Positions 15,553 through 25,635 of a stretch of 64,000 nucleotides of DNA are shown in pieces. The notes below the pieces were generated by a model. That model ran no database searches. It saw only the letters and a program-made list of their open reading frames with translations, and was not told the origin of the DNA. Source of the stretch: Brevundimonas subvibrioides (GTDB lineage Bacteria > Pseudomonadota > Alphaproteobacteria > Caulobacterales > Caulobacteraceae); contig NZ_CP114542.1 in the NCBI RefSeq assembly GCF_027271155.1, positions 2,108,001-2,172,000 on the forward strand. The letters run 5' to 3'. The translations under genes were made by a program, and so were the position numbers. Position 1 is the first letter of the stretch. Each line of letters opens with the position of its first letter.

Positions 15553-18316
15553 TTCTTGTGAATATTATGTTTCTGCCGTCGTTTCTTATCGACCCTCGGA
15601 CTCTAACACCTCGAAATGCAGTTCCCGGATCTGGCTCTCCGATTATACTTCCTTGCCGGTATCGGAACTCCACCACCGAGGTGGCACCAGGTCTACGCCC
15701 CGCAAATAGGGCATTGTTTACTTGGTCAGCGGATATTCGTTCGGTACTAAAGAACGTATAGGGACGACCTTGGGGCGCAATAACGCCACTACGGCCAATA
15801 CTTTCGGCATTTTCTGGCGTTGTATAGTGATAACCGTAGCCGTAAACCTCATCCCTTTCGGGTCCAGCGAGTTCTTGCGTGGGAATTGCCCAACTAGCTA
15901 GAGCACCACCAATCCTTCCGCCACCCCTCACGAGGCGCCCCAAGAGCGTCCGAACTAGACTATTATCGTTCGCCGCGCCTGGGGGAGGAACGTACGGCCG
16001 ACCGGTTTGGTAAGGGTTAGGCGGGGGGGGGCTAGAGTTAGGAGCAGGCCCCGGACTGACGACTTGATACCCTATCGATCCATTAGCAAACACTTGAACG
16101 GCCCCTGTCGGGTCTGTCCCGTTCACCGGATCGTTTGCGACATACGCATACAGGTTGATCTGGTCCTCGTATCCGATCGGATCCGTCTGCAGGAACCGTC
16201 CGAGGGTGGGGGAGTAGATGCGGGCCTTGTAGTGGTACATGCCCAGCTCGGGCAGCCAGGCCTGGCCGGTGTACTGGAAGCGGCCGGTGTTGGTGGCGTT
16301 GGGGATGCCGTATTCGTCATAGGCGTTGATGTTTGTGACGGTGCCCGCGGCATTGGTGCGGGCCACGATCGAGCCCTGGTGGTCGGCATAGAGGTATTGC
16401 GGCGCGGTGGTGCCGGTGCCCTCATAGACCACCAGCGGCGTGTCCGAGCCGTCGGCGTGGACATAGCGGCGCAGCAGGGTGTTCGAGGCGTTGTACTCGG
16501 CGATCAGCTTGTCGCCGTCATAGGTGTAGCGGGTCGCGCCATAGGTGTTGCTGGAGCTCTGGAACAGCCGGCCCAGGGGATCGTAGGACAGGGTCGCGCC
16601 GTTGGGCCCGCGGATCAGCCGGTTCTCCACGTCATAGACATAGGTCCCCCCCACCCCGTCCGAGGTCAGGTTGCCGTTGGCGTCATAGGTGAAGCTGGCC
16701 GGGCCAGCCGTGGTGTACTGGTTCAGGCCATTGACCGCATAGGCCCGGCTGACGTTGGCATGGCCGGTGAAGCGATAGGCCGTGTTGGACTGATTGCGGC
16801 TGACCACCTGGCTGGCCGGGTTGTAGGCGAAGCCCGTGGTGATGTCCTGGGCCGTGCCCGCTGGATCGTGGATCAGCGAGGTCAGGCGCGAGGCCCCGTC
16901 GTAGCCATAGCTGGTCGGCGATCCCCAGTTGGCGCCATTCGCACGGTACAGGGCCGAGGTCCGGCCCAGAGTGTCATACCGCGGATCGAAGATCCTGGTC
17001 ACGCCGTTGAGGGTCGTGGAATCGATCCGGCCCAGGCCGTCGCGGGTGTACCGGACGTACTGACCGTCCGGATAGACCAGGGCCGTGCGCGCGCCCGACA
17101 GGTCGTACTGCGACCCGATCGTCCAGGCGATGCCGGACAGCACGGTCGAGGACGCCGTCTGCCGCCCCAGAGCGTCCCAGGTGTTGGTCACCCCCTCGCC
17201 GTTCGGTCCGTCGAACCGGGCATAGGTCTGAAGACCCCTGAGGTCGTAGCCATAGTAGACGTCGCGCGTCGCCGAGGCCGGGAGCCCGCTCCCGTCCGGC
17301 ACGACCCTGGTCGTCATCCGGTTCAGGGCATCATAGGTAAAGGTCAGGGTGCGGCCGTCGCGCTTTCTCAAGGACGTCCGGTTGTTGTTGGCGTCGTAGC
17401 CATACTGTTCATAGTCGGCCGCATTGACCTGACCCGGCGTGGTCCGGGACGGGAAGGTCCAGCGGGTCTGACGGTCGAAGCCGTCATACGTCATCTCCGC
17501 CCGGTTGCCGTTGGCGTCCGTCACGCTGGCCTGCTGGCCGTTCAGGGTGAAGGTATAGGCCGCATAGACCTGCTCGAGGGGCGTACCCACGGCCCGCCGG
17601 ACCTGGATGACCCGGCTGGCTGCATCATGGACGTTCCGGGTGATCCGGTCCGGGCCCTGGCTGCCCTCCGGGCCCAGGGTACAGGCCGAGGCCGGCAGCG
17701 CGCCATAGACCGCCGGGTTCATCCGCTGGGCCGTGCAGGTCTGGCGACCCGCTGTGTCGTAGCTGTACTGGGTGACCATCGCCTGGGGCGTGCCGAACGC
17801 CGCCGTGTCGCGCACCTTGCGCCCTTGCGCGTCATAGGTGGTGGTCGCCCGCTGCAGCGGAGTGAAAGCGGCCCAGGCCGTGGCCGTCTGACCCGTGGTG
17901 GTCCCCTGCTCGACCATCGTCACCTGGCCGTCGGCATTGTAGGTGGTCCGGGTCGCGCCGAACGGCAGAACGCCCGTGGCCCCGTCCGGATCCGGTCCGA
18001 TCACCCCCACCTGCTGGCGCATCGCGTCATAGACATAGCGCGTGGTGTCCGCCGAACCCGACAACGGGCCATCGACGCTCACCACATTGCCCACCGCATC
18101 CCAGGTCGTGGTGACCGTCGCCGTCACCGACCCGTTCGCCGCCCCCGTCGTCACCGACACCGGCAGCAGATTGCTGGCCGTGCTGGAGGAGCCCACCTGA
18201 TAGGTCGTGGTCGTGCGGACCTCGTCCGCCGACTGGGCAAACGCCGGCCCCGCCAGCACCAGCCCCCCCGCCAGGCCCGCAAGCCTCAGCCATCCCATGC
18301 GCGAAAACCGGGCCAT
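15533..18316 (-). CDS. Secreted Rhs-core protein with C-terminal ART-like toxin tip
   Basis: The 927-aa protein begins at the ATG 18316 ([18 protein letters not shown]...), whose signal peptide ends AFAQS; the longer frame upstream is ignored. About 650 residues of YD repeats follow ([35 protein letters not shown]). The Rhs-associated core end comes next ([20 protein letters not shown]), with [11 protein letters not shown] marking the usual toxin junction. The variable tip (last about 190 aa) has a Pro-rich linker and then [30 protein letters not shown] and VVEFRYRQG. That pattern is like the HYD1-type ADP-ribosyltransferase toxins (H-Y-acidic). The start shares one base with the N-half gene stop (TGATG). 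The tip gene segment is AT-richer than the core. Toxin class is tentative. Confidence 0.75.
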   Translation of the reverse strand: MARFSRMGWLRLAGLAGGLVLAGPAFAQSADEVRTTTTYQVGSSSTASNLLPVSVTTGAANGSVTATVTTTWDAVGNVVSVDGPLSGSADTTRYVYDAMRQQVGVIGPDPDGATGVLPFGATRTTYNADGQVTMVEQGTTTGQTATAWAAFTPLQRATTTYDAQGRKVRDTAAFGTPQAMVTQYSYDTAGRQTCTAQRMNPAVYGALPASACTLGPEGSQGPDRITRNVHDAASRVIQVRRAVGTPLEQVYAAYTFTLNGQQASVTDANGNRAEMTYDGFDRQTRWTFPSRTTPGQVNAADYEQYGYDANNNRTSLRKRDGRTLTFTYDALNRMTTRVVPDGSGLPASATRDVYYGYDLRGLQTYARFDGPNGEGVTNTWDALGRQTASSTVLSGIAWTIGSQYDLSGARTALVYPDGQYVRYTRDGLGRIDSTTLNGVTRIFDPRYDTLGRTSALYRANGANWGSPTSYGYDGASRLTSLIHDPAGTAQDITTGFAYNPASQVVSRNQSNTAYRFTGHANVSRAYAVNGLNQYTTAGPASFTYDANGNLTSDGVGGTYVYDVENRLIRGPNGATLSYDPLGRLFQSSSNTYGATRYTYDGDKLIAEYNASNTLLRRYVHADGSDTPLVVYEGTGTTAPQYLYADHQGSIVARTNAAGTVTNINAYDEYGIPNATNTGRFQYTGQAWLPELGMYHYKARIYSPTLGRFLQTDPIGYEDQINLYAYVANDPVNGTDPTGAVQVFANGSIGYQVVSPGPAPNSSPPPPNPYQTGRPYVPPPGAANDNSLVRTLLGRLVRGGGRIGGALASWAIPTQELAGPERDEVYGYGYHYTTPENAESIGRSGVIAPQGRPYTFFSTERISADQVNNALFAGRRPGATSVVEFRYRQGSIIGEPDPGTAFRGVRVRGSIRNDGRNIIFTRIGQNVL
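16120..17382 (-). repeat. Rhs core direct repeat, copy 1
   Basis: About 1.25 kb encoding the YD-repeat core is almost identical to 31985-33227, differing at only a few scattered positions. Identity stops sharply at both edges, in the YD repeat [12 protein letters not shown] on one side and before the toxin tip on the other. Recent gene conversion or homologous exchange between the two Rhs genes is the simplest explanation. Confidence 0.9.
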
Positions 18317-19851
18317 CAGCAGGTCGTTCCTGTCATGCACTGAGAACGGCCCGTCTGGACCCACACCGGCGACGCGGCCCGGGTGATCGCCGAGGATCCG
18401 TTCTGCCTGTACCAGGCGTAGCGCTGCTCCCAAGTATAGCGCGTCTGAGGACGCGCAGCCCCGGGCGTCGGCGCTGGACCCGTCTCCGTCAGCAAATTCC
18501 CCGCAGCGTCATAGGTGTAGGTCGTCACGTTCCCGCGAGCATCCGTCACAGACGTCGGACGACCGCACCGGATGGGGGTCGAACAGTCGCCGTAGGTGGC
18601 CGTGGTGATCTGATCCGGCAGGGTCGGCGAACCCGGCTTTGCCCGCCGGGTCACGGTCTCGACGTCGCCGCGCGTGTTGCGGATCACACGTATTCCATCG
18701 CCTTCAGGATAAATGATCTCACGCACTCCGCCACCGTCCTGCAGCACCGCTGTAGTGTTGTTCAGGCTATCGGTGATCGATCGAAGCTCAGGCCTTACGC
18801 CCTGAACCTCCTGCGCCTCCCATGCAAAGGCATAGGAGGTGGTGTTGAGGTTCGGATCCCTGACGGTGGTGATGGTATTGTAGCTTGAGCTGGGACGCAC
18901 CGGGATGGTGTAGGTCCAGATTCCCACACCGTCGGACACGCTCGACACTCGATTGTCGCTCCAGACGACCGAGCGGCTCGAGCCTGTGGTCTGGGTCGGA
19001 CGTGCAATCGCCGTCAGTTGCCCCCGAGCATCGAACCCGAGCCGCAGTGTGTGGCCGAGATTGTCGGTGGCGGTCCGCTCGCCGGAGCTGAGTGCCGCCA
19101 GCGTCAGCGACGGCCAGTTCTGGCTAAAACTGCAGCTGGTTGCCGTCGGGGCGCAGGCATCAATGCCATTGTTCAGCGCCGTCACGGTCAGGTTGTGCTG
19201 CTGAGCACCGCCCGCGTACTCGAAGTGAATCTGATATCCGAGATTGTTGGAGACCGAGAGGGGGTAGCGGCCAGCGTTGCCCCCCAGATAGGTGAAGGAG
19301 ATGATCTCGCCGTTCGGTCTGACGATTTGCTGGATCACGCCCTCGTTTGCTTCGTAGGGGTATTCACTCCGCTCGCCCTTGTTGAAAGTGGCGATGGTGC
19401 CGTCCAGGGCGGTGAAGGTATAAATGCCACCGGCCAGGGTCAGAGTGCCGTAGCCCTCGACGGCCCCGAACGTCCCAGCCGTCAGTTTCTCAAACACCAC
19501 TGACCGGCCCATGACCGTGACGGTATAGGCGTGCAGAGGCGCGTAGACATCGTCGGGTTTCCGGTTGATCCCGCCCCAGGTATTGTGTCGCCAACCCCTC
19601 GCCCGTGCGTCGAAGCTTGCGCTGTAAGACAGCCCCCCCGCGCCCGATTGGCCGATCGAGATTTCCGAGGTCGAGATGCCGATGGTCCCGGTCGCCAGAT
19701 TGACGCCATTTCCATCGGTCGGCTGGTAGGGTTCCGGGGGCTGGATGTTTTGAGCCAGGACAGCCCGTGGCAGACATAGCCCGAGCACGAGACTGACCAG
19801 AAGCATGACGACAGAGCGTCGCACAGAAGGATTCAGTTCAATCGTGGTCAC
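18316..19851 (-). CDS. Secreted Rhs N-terminal half
   Basis: The 511-aa protein starts at the GTG 19851 and has a Sec signal peptide ([22 protein letters not shown]). It continues with an Rhs N-terminal entry sequence ([20 protein letters not shown]) and a beta-rich region. Near its end are YD repeats ([18 protein letters not shown]). It lacks the core-end motif and toxin tip, which are in the next gene. It ends SQCMTGTTC at 18318, shorter than its counterpart at 34045-35943, which continues through one more YD repeat. The two genes share one base, so they are translationally coupled. Together they look like one Rhs chain divided in two, each half exported by its own signal. Confidence 0.75.
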   Translation of the reverse strand: MTTIELNPSVRRSVVMLLVSLVLGLCLPRAVLAQNIQPPEPYQPTDGNGVNLATGTIGISTSEISIGQSGAGGLSYSASFDARARGWRHNTWGGINRKPDDVYAPLHAYTVTVMGRSVVFEKLTAGTFGAVEGYGTLTLAGGIYTFTALDGTIATFNKGERSEYPYEANEGVIQQIVRPNGEIISFTYLGGNAGRYPLSVSNNLGYQIHFEYAGGAQQHNLTVTALNNGIDACAPTATSCSFSQNWPSLTLAALSSGERTATDNLGHTLRLGFDARGQLTAIARPTQTTGSSRSVVWSDNRVSSVSDGVGIWTYTIPVRPSSSYNTITTVRDPNLNTTSYAFAWEAQEVQGVRPELRSITDSLNNTTAVLQDGGGVREIIYPEGDGIRVIRNTRGDVETVTRRAKPGSPTLPDQITTATYGDCSTPIRCGRPTSVTDARGNVTTYTYDAAGNLLTETGPAPTPGAARPQTRYTWEQRYAWYRQNGSSAITRAASPVWVQTGRSQCMTGTTC

Positions 19852-20366
19852 AGGTGTTCCCGCCCATAGGTTGTGGGCAGACCAGAACTTCGCCCGAGGC
19901 TGACCCCGGCGGTGGCGTCCCAGATGTCCAGCGCCACCACATCGCCCGTGTCGGGGTAGGTGTTGCTGTCGACCTTGATGCGCCAGCTGGCGATGTTCAG
20001 ACCCGTCGGCGTCGCGGGCGTATAGGGGCCGTAGGTCATGAAGCCGGAACCGAGCCCGGCCGAGGCCTCCCAGCCTCCCGGAATCCCGTAGCCGATGACG
20101 TGGGGAAGGCTTTCCGCCTGCCAGACGGCCTCCATCTGATTGAGCGTGGTGACCGTGGTCCGGTTGCCCGCAGCATCGTAGCGATAGGCGGTGTTGGTCT
20201 GGGACGAGCGATCGACGGCGATCAGCCGACCAAGGCTGTCATATCCATACTGCTCGACCGCCTGCGCCAAACCCACCCCAGGCAGACTGCCAAGGACCCA
20301 TGCGGCGAGCGCAGCCCGGACCGGAACCCGGGGCCTCACAGACCCGCTCCGTCGCCCGGGCACCAC
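19848..20366 (-). CDS. Secreted single-YD-repeat protein, truncated copy
   Basis: The 172-aa protein has a Sec signal (PVRAALAAWVLGSLPGVGLAQ) and one YD-repeat pair (YGYDSLGRLIAVD, YRYDAAGNRTTV). About half of a beta-sandwich-like domain follows (MTYGPYTPATPTG, VALDIWDATAGVSLG). It is nearly identical to the first half of the 347-aa protein at 35940-36983, then diverges after VSLG into a short unrelated tail ([14 protein letters not shown]). So a deletion removed half of domain 1 and all of domain 2. The frame still ends in a GTGA overlap with the Rhs N-half, preserving coupling. It may be non-functional as an adhesin. Confidence 0.6.
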   Translation of the reverse strand: MVPGRRSGSVRPRVPVRAALAAWVLGSLPGVGLAQAVEQYGYDSLGRLIAVDRSSQTNTAYRYDAAGNRTTVTTLNQMEAVWQAESLPHVIGYGIPGGWEASAGLGSGFMTYGPYTPATPTGLNIASWRIKVDSNTYPDTGDVVALDIWDATAGVSLGRSSGLPTTYGREHL

Positions 20367-20480
20367 CCCCTCAGGGGGAAACGGAACTCAAGCCCCAACC
20401 AGCGCATGCTAAGCCCCCCGGTCCAGAACGAGGGTTGGCCAATCCCGCCAACGCGTCAAGCGCGATTCCGGCGGTCGGGC
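19897..20480 (-). repeat. 580-bp direct repeat (first-gene 5' part and promoter), copy 1
   Basis: This stretch is almost identical to about 36512-37099. It covers the N-terminal coding region of the single-YD protein and about 115 bp upstream. Both Rhs operons therefore share one promoter sequence. Identity ends abruptly at GCGGTCGGGCC. Confidence 0.85.
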
Positions 20481-20593
20481 CTTGTGTCCACAAAACCCCG
20501 CCCGGCAAAAGACGAGCCAGAAACTCCGAAAACGGACGACAGCTTCGAGCGGACACGGCGTCCACTCCACGGATGGCATATGCCAGTGAAAAA

Positions 20594-20633
20594 CTGGACG
20601 GCCAAAGACGGAGCGGGGTTGGCAGCCGTCCAG
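20594..20633. promoter_or_regulatory. Perfect 9-bp inverted repeat upstream of the T4SS operon
   Basis: CTGGACGGC (20594-20602) and GCCGTCCAG (20625-20633) form a perfect inverted repeat across 22 nt. It ends 40 nt before the first pilin start, in the divergent space between an Rhs operon and virB2. It may be an operator or a leader hairpin for the T4SS operon. No regulator gene for it was seen. Confidence 0.35.
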
Positions 20634-20673
20634 ATCTGGGCATGATACAGTGTTGGCGTCATCAGGATCTTGC

Positions 20674-21000
20674 ATGTCCAAGCGGTTGAGAGTTCTTCAG
20701 GGCGCAAGCGTCGCGATGGGTGCCGCGGTGCAGTCCGCCACGGCCTCAGCCCAGGCCGCGCTCGCCGATCCGAGTGGCTCTGGTCCAATCGTCTCCGCCG
20801 TCCAATGGCTTCAGGGCACGCTGCTGGGCACGGTCGCTACCGTTATCGCGGTAATCGCAATCGCCTGCGTCGGTTTTCTGATGCTGACCGGGCGGGTGGA
20901 CTGGCGTCGTGGCGCGATCGTGGTGCTGGGCTGCTTCATCCTGTTCGGCGCGGTCAGCATCGTCGCCGGCATCCGTTCGACCGCAGCATTCACGGGCTAG
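20674..21000 (+). CDS. virB2: T4SS major pilin VirB2/TrbC-like
   Basis: The 108-aa protein has the VirB2 pattern. An N-terminal signal (to about residue 32, SATASAQA) is followed by two hydrophobic helices (TLLGTVATVIAVIAIACVGF, about 50-70, and GAIVVLGCFILFGAVSIVAG, about 80-100). A short basic loop with the typical LTGRVDWRR separates them. The chosen ATG at 20674 has AGGA upstream; an earlier ATG at 20650 would lengthen the signal. It opens an operon of nine co-directional T4SS genes. Pilins of this type build the T4SS pilus or, in effector systems, the channel tip. Confidence 0.85.
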   Translation: MSKRLRVLQGASVAMGAAVQSATASAQAALADPSGSGPIVSAVQWLQGTLLGTVATVIAVIAIACVGFLMLTGRVDWRRGAIVVLGCFILFGAVSIVAGIRSTAAFTG

Positions 21001-21003
21001 GCG

Positions 21004-21288
21004 ATGGAGGGACTTGACCGGGCCCCGCTGTTCACGGCCCTGACCCGCCCGCAGATGTTTGCCGGCGTGACCTACAACTATTTTGTCATCAACGCCGTGG
21101 TCGCGGCCGAGCTGTTCTTGGTGTTCCGTTCGGCCTGGGTCATTCCAGTTGCCCTGGTGATCCACGGGATCGGCGTCCTGTTGTGTCTGCGCGAGCCCAG
21201 GATCGTCGATCTATGGCTGACCCGGATCGGTCAATGCCCGCGCGTGCGGAACCATGATGTCTGGCGATGCAACTCCTATCGCCCGTGA
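21004..21288 (+). CDS. virB3: T4SS inner-membrane protein VirB3
   Basis: The 94-aa protein matches VirB3 in length and in the conserved N-terminal PLFTALTRPQMFAGV. A hydrophobic hairpin follows (about residues 30-60, FVINAVVAAELFLVF and VIPVALVIHGIGVLL). VirB3 associates with VirB4 at the inner membrane during pilus or channel assembly. It lies 3 nt after virB2 and overlaps virB4 by 22 nt. Confidence 0.88.
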   Translation: MEGLDRAPLFTALTRPQMFAGVTYNYFVINAVVAAELFLVFRSAWVIPVALVIHGIGVLLCLREPRIVDLWLTRIGQCPRVRNHDVWRCNSYRP

Positions 21289-23639
21289 GCCGGGGCCGAC
21301 GGACCGTCGAACGCGAACAGGCCGCCGGGACCCATCTGCCCTATGCCCGTCATCTCGACGATGTCACCATTGAGACCCGTGACGGCCTGCTGCTGCAGAC
21401 GATCCACCTTCGGGGCCTGTTGTTCGAGACAGCAGACACCGCCGAGCTGAACTATCGCCAGACCCTGCGCGACGCCATGATGCGCGCCATCGGGTCGTCC
21501 CGCTTTGCTCTTTACTATCACGTCATTCGCCGGCGCGTGGATGTCGAGATCGAGGCTGAGTATCCCGACGGCTTTTCCCGGATGCTGGGCGAGCGATGGA
21601 CGGAGCGATTGGCGGCCAAGCAGCTCTTCGTCAACGACCTCTATCTCACGCTCGTGCGTCGGCCCCTGCAGGGAAGTGTGGGACTGGCCGACCGGGTCCG
21701 GACCTGGCTGGCCCGCTCGACCGAGCCCGTCGGGGCAAACCAGGCCTACGAGCTGGCGCAACTCAACGCCGGACGCGACGCCCTGCTGGCGGCGCTCGGC
21801 GACTATGAACCGCGACTGCTCGGCGTTTACGACACGCCCAACGGACCCTGTTCGGAGCCGCTGGCGTTTCTGTCGTCGCTATACAACGGCGAAGAGCGGC
21901 CGGTTCTACTGCCGTATCAGGATCTGGGGGCCTACCTCCCCTACCGACGCATCAGTTTCGGCCAGGAGTTGGTAGAGCTGGCTCCCGCGGGCCACCTCGA
22001 CCGCAGCTTTGTGGGCCTCGTGTCCATCAAGGACTACCCGTCGTTCAGCGCGCCCGGAATGTTCGACGAGCTGCTGCGTCTGCCGCTCGAACTGACGATC
22101 ACCCAGTCCTTCGCCTTTGTGGAACGGCAAGACGCGCTTGAGCGCATGAATTTGGCATTGCGCCGCATGCGTTCGACCGAGGATGAGGCGATGTCTCTGC
22201 GAGGTGAACTCGCCCAGGCCAAGGATGATGTCGCAGCCGGACGGGCTGGCTTTGGCGAACATCACATGACCATTGCCATCAGAGGCTCCACGATTGGTCA
22301 CATCGATGCGGGCGTGGCCGACGTCACGGCGACACTGGCCGATCTGGGCATCGTCGCCGTGCGCGAGGAGGTCGCGCTGGAACCCGCGTTCTGGGCGCAA
22401 TTTCCAGCCAACTTCAAATATATCGCCCGGCGCGGACTGGTCTCCACGACCAACTTCGCCGGCCTCGCCAGCGCGCACAATTTCCCGCGGGGTCAGGCCA
22501 GCGGCTCGCACTGGGGCGAGGCCATTACCCTGCTGGAAACGACTGCGGCGGGACCCTATCACTTCAACTTCCACCAGGGCGATCTGGGCAACTTCACGGT
22601 GATCGGCCCCTCCGGGTCCGGCAAGACCGTGGTGCTGAACTTCCTTCTGGCCCAGGCGCGCAAGCTGAATCCCCGGATCGTCTTCTTCGACAAGGATCGG
22701 GGGGCCGAACTGTTCATCCGGGCCATCGGCGGACGCTATGATCGGTTGCGACCAGGCGAACCGTCCGGCCTGAACCCCCTGCAACTGCAAGACACCCCCG
22801 CCCATCGCGGCTTCCTGATCGACTGGCTGGCGCAGCTGGCCGGCGAGGCTAACGTGGAGGACCTGGCGCGCATCAAGGATGCGGTGGCGGCCAACTTCGA
22901 GCAGCCGGTGGCGCACCGTCGCCTGCGTCACCTCGTGGAGCTGTTCCGGGGAGATCAGCGGCCGAAGCGGTCAGACCTCTGGTCGCGACTGCGGCCCTGG
23001 TGGGGAGACGGCGACCGCGCCTGGTTGTTCGACAATGCCGAGGACCTTACCGATCTGTCCAACCACGCCGTCGGGTTCGACATGACCGTGCTGCTGGACG
23101 ATCCGGCCGTGCGGACACCGGCGATGATGTATCTGTTCCATCGCGTGGAGGAACGGCTGGACGGATCGCCTGCCATCATCGTCGTCGACGAGGGCTGGAA
23201 GGCGCTGGATGACGATGTGTTCGTGCGACGCATCAAGGATTGGGAAAAGACGATCCGCAAGCGCAACGGGATCGTCGGCTTCGCCACCCAGAGCGCACAG
23301 GATGCCCTGGAAAGCCGTATCGCCAGCGCCATCATCGAACAGGCCGCGACCCAGATCTTCATGGTCAATCCCAAGGCGCGGGCCGAAGACTATATGGGCG
23401 GCTTTGGCCTGAGCCAGCATGAGTACGATCTGGTCCGCGCCATACCGGATAGTGCCCATGCGTTCCTGATCCGTCGCGGCGGCGAAAGCGTTGTCGCCCG
23501 TCTCGATCTGTCCGGAGAAAACGATATCCTGACGATCCTTTCGGGGCGCGAGCGCACGGTTCGCGCCCTGGACGACATTCGCGCCCGCGTCGGCGACGAT
23601 CCGGCTGACTGGATGGCCCCGCTTCTGGAGGTCTCATGA
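21267..23639 (+). CDS. virB4: T4SS ATPase VirB4
   Basis: The 790-aa protein is a full-length VirB4/CagE ATPase, the motor at the cytoplasmic base of the T4SS. Walker A is GPSGSGKT at about residues 446-454, and Walker B is IIVVDEGWKAL at about 636-646. It also has the downstream GFATQSAQDAL and the N-terminal CagE/TrbE domain. No lesion is visible. The start overlaps virB3 by 22 nt and the stop overlaps virB6 as ATGA. Confidence 0.93.
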   Translation: MQLLSPVSRGRRTVEREQAAGTHLPYARHLDDVTIETRDGLLLQTIHLRGLLFETADTAELNYRQTLRDAMMRAIGSSRFALYYHVIRRRVDVEIEAEYPDGFSRMLGERWTERLAAKQLFVNDLYLTLVRRPLQGSVGLADRVRTWLARSTEPVGANQAYELAQLNAGRDALLAALGDYEPRLLGVYDTPNGPCSEPLAFLSSLYNGEERPVLLPYQDLGAYLPYRRISFGQELVELAPAGHLDRSFVGLVSIKDYPSFSAPGMFDELLRLPLELTITQSFAFVERQDALERMNLALRRMRSTEDEAMSLRGELAQAKDDVAAGRAGFGEHHMTIAIRGSTIGHIDAGVADVTATLADLGIVAVREEVALEPAFWAQFPANFKYIARRGLVSTTNFAGLASAHNFPRGQASGSHWGEAITLLETTAAGPYHFNFHQGDLGNFTVIGPSGSGKTVVLNFLLAQARKLNPRIVFFDKDRGAELFIRAIGGRYDRLRPGEPSGLNPLQLQDTPAHRGFLIDWLAQLAGEANVEDLARIKDAVAANFEQPVAHRRLRHLVELFRGDQRPKRSDLWSRLRPWWGDGDRAWLFDNAEDLTDLSNHAVGFDMTVLLDDPAVRTPAMMYLFHRVEERLDGSPAIIVVDEGWKALDDDVFVRRIKDWEKTIRKRNGIVGFATQSAQDALESRIASAIIEQAATQIFMVNPKARAEDYMGGFGLSQHEYDLVRAIPDSAHAFLIRRGGESVVARLDLSGENDILTILSGRERTVRALDDIRARVGDDPADWMAPLLEVS

Positions 23640-24868
23640 TCCTCGCCTCCTGTCCGTCCGTCGGCACGGGCGACGCGTTTTTGTCGGGCGTGCTTCGACA
23701 TCTGGACTGTCAGGCCGGGACGATCGGCACGGCCGGCTATGCGGCCCTGTCCGATCCCGGCTCGCCGCTCTCCCTCGCGCTCACGGCCGTGCTCACGATC
23801 TTCATCGCCCTGTTCGGACTGCGCATGGTGCTGGGGACGACGCCCACGCTGCGCGAAGGTGTCATGGCGGTGGTCAAGATTGGCGTGATCCTCCTGATCG
23901 CGACGAGCTGGCCGGCATATCGGACGGTCATCTACGATGTCGTCGTCACCGGTCCGGGCCAGCTCGGTGCGGCAATCAGCGGGGCATCCGGGCTGGCGGG
24001 TGACGCTGATGGACTGGTCGACAGACTTCAGACTGCCGATCAGGCCATGAGCCGTCTGGCGACGCTGGGGAGTGGACGCAATGACCTCGAATCTCGTCCT
24101 CCGACTGCGGCTGGCGGAGCGTCGATCTCGACCGGGCGAGAGCCGGTCGCGGATGACCCCGCGCTGGGTATGGCGCGAACGGTGTTTCTCTCATCGACGA
24201 TCGCCGCACTCGGTGGCATCCGCATCATGGCCGGGCTCCTGCTGGCCCTTGCGCCTCTATTCGCGGGCCTGTTGCTGTTCGATTTGGCGCATGGTGTTTT
24301 TGTCGGCTGGATTCGGGCCATGGTGTTCACGGTGCTGGCCTCCGTCGCCGTGAGCATCGTTCTCGGGGTGGAACTGACGGTTCTCGAACCCTGGCTCGCC
24401 AATGTGCTCCAGCTTCGGGACGCGCGCGTCATGACCGCCTCGGCACCGCTCGAGATGCTGGTGCTGACCCTTGCTTTTTCTGCGACATTGGCAGGATCGG
24501 CGTTCCTGATGCTGAGGTTGGCCTTCATGATGCACATTCCCGCCTTCAACCTCAGCTCTCTCCTGGCCTTGCCGTCCGTCCCTGAAGCGGGCCCAGGGCC
24601 ACAGACATCGATCCCCGTGACATCGGCGCTCGCCCGGGTCGGCGACGCATCTCCCCGGGTACTCGGCGTTGCGGGGGCCTTGAGCGCGGCGCAGAGGCGA
24701 GAAAGCGCGTTCATGGTCGGCCGTTCGGACGGGCACACGGGAAACGCTCGGGCCGGATCTTCCTCCCTTGCCGGTGAAGAGTTCGCCATTCCCGCGTCGG
24801 CTCCTGTCGTACGTCGAACCCGGACGAGACGCTCGGTCGGCAGCAGTCTACGGGACCGCCGGACATGA
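23636..24868 (+). CDS. virB6: T4SS polytopic inner-membrane protein VirB6
   Basis: The 410-aa TrbL/VirB6-type protein has several hydrophobic helices: ALTAVLTIFIALFGLRMVLG, IGVILLIATSWPAY, IMAGLLLALAPLFAGLLLF and MVFTVLASVAVSIVLG. A hydrophilic Ser/Arg-rich tail follows from about residue 305. A central periplasmic loop (about 110-180) has low complexity. VirB6 forms part of the inner-membrane channel. It overlaps both neighbours by ATGA, leaving no room for a virB5 or virB7 gene on either side. Confidence 0.85.
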   Translation: MILASCPSVGTGDAFLSGVLRHLDCQAGTIGTAGYAALSDPGSPLSLALTAVLTIFIALFGLRMVLGTTPTLREGVMAVVKIGVILLIATSWPAYRTVIYDVVVTGPGQLGAAISGASGLAGDADGLVDRLQTADQAMSRLATLGSGRNDLESRPPTAAGGASISTGREPVADDPALGMARTVFLSSTIAALGGIRIMAGLLLALAPLFAGLLLFDLAHGVFVGWIRAMVFTVLASVAVSIVLGVELTVLEPWLANVLQLRDARVMTASAPLEMLVLTLAFSATLAGSAFLMLRLAFMMHIPAFNLSSLLALPSVPEAGPGPQTSIPVTSALARVGDASPRVLGVAGALSAAQRRESAFMVGRSDGHTGNARAGSSSLAGEEFAIPASAPVVRRTRTRRSVGSSLRDRRT

Positions 24869-25635
24869 AAAAGACCAGTCGGGAAGCCCTTTCGGCCTAC
24901 TACAAGGAGGCAGGCAGTTGGGCGGCGGATCGCGCTGCCGAGATCGATCGGTCGCGCCGGGTCGCCTGGATCATCGCCGGTGTCTCGGTCGTCGTCGCCC
25001 TTGTCGAGGGGATCGCCCTGATGGTGCTGATGCCCCTCAAGACGGTCGTCCCCTATACCCTGCTTGTCGATCGAACGACGGGCTTCGTCCAGACCCTCAA
25101 GCCGCTGGAGGCCAATGAGATCACGCCCGATCGGGCGCTGGTCCAGTCCATGCTGGTTCAATATGTAATCGCGCGCGAGAGCTTCGACATCGCGACCCTG
25201 AACGCCAACTATCAGAAGGTCGGCCTCTGGTCGGCGGAAGCGGCGCGCAGCGATTACGTCTCGCTGATGCAGGCGTCCAACCCGCGCAGCCCTTTGCAGA
25301 CCCTGCCGAGGTCCACGGTCGTCGACACGCGGATCAAGAGCGTATCCCCCCTGGGGCTGGATACCGCGCTGGTGCGGTTCGAGACGATCCGGCGGGACGC
25401 GGGCGGCACGCTGCAGCCTGCTCTGCCCTGGGTTGCCGTGGTGCGTTACCGGCTGTCGGGCGAACCGATGGCGGTCGAAGATCGCTTCTCGAATCCGCTG
25501 GGGTTCCAGGTCGTGAGTTACCGACGCGACCAGGAAGCCCCTGCGCCGCAGGACCTCGACGGGGGGCGATCCGCACCCGACGAAGCCTCGGATGCCGGGA
25601 ATGATGCCTATACTGCCCAGGGCGTCGTTCGATGA
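24865..25635 (+). CDS. virB8: T4SS inner-membrane assembly factor VirB8
   Basis: The 256-aa bitopic protein has a cytoplasmic N-terminus (SREALSAYYKEAGSWAADR, the VirB8 signature) and one membrane span (about 33-55). A periplasmic NTF2-like domain follows (about 60-230, VVPYTLLVDRTTGFVQ and VRFETIRRDAGG). VirB8 nucleates assembly between inner and outer complexes. A Glu/Asp/Ala-rich C-terminal extension of about 25 aa is unusual but harmless-looking. Overlaps on both sides are 4 nt. Confidence 0.9.
   Translation: MKKTSREALSAYYKEAGSWAADRAAEIDRSRRVAWIIAGVSVVVALVEGIALMVLMPLKTVVPYTLLVDRTTGFVQTLKPLEANEITPDRALVQSMLVQYVIARESFDIATLNANYQKVGLWSAEAARSDYVSLMQASNPRSPLQTLPRSTVVDTRIKSVSPLGLDTALVRFETIRRDAGGTLQPALPWVAVVRYRLSGEPMAVEDRFSNPLGFQVVSYRRDQEAPAPQDLDGGRSAPDEASDAGNDAYTAQGVVR

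Noticed and set aside
16007..18343. 778-aa open frame on the plus strand
   Set aside because: It is antisense to the Rhs toxin gene and mirrors its repeats. It has no start context or domain, and a matching antisense frame (31721-33757) appears over the duplicated core, as expected from codon bias.
18316..19851. Rhs split explained as a frameshifted single gene
   Set aside because: Both operons show the same split, and each downstream half has its own start and convincing signal peptide.
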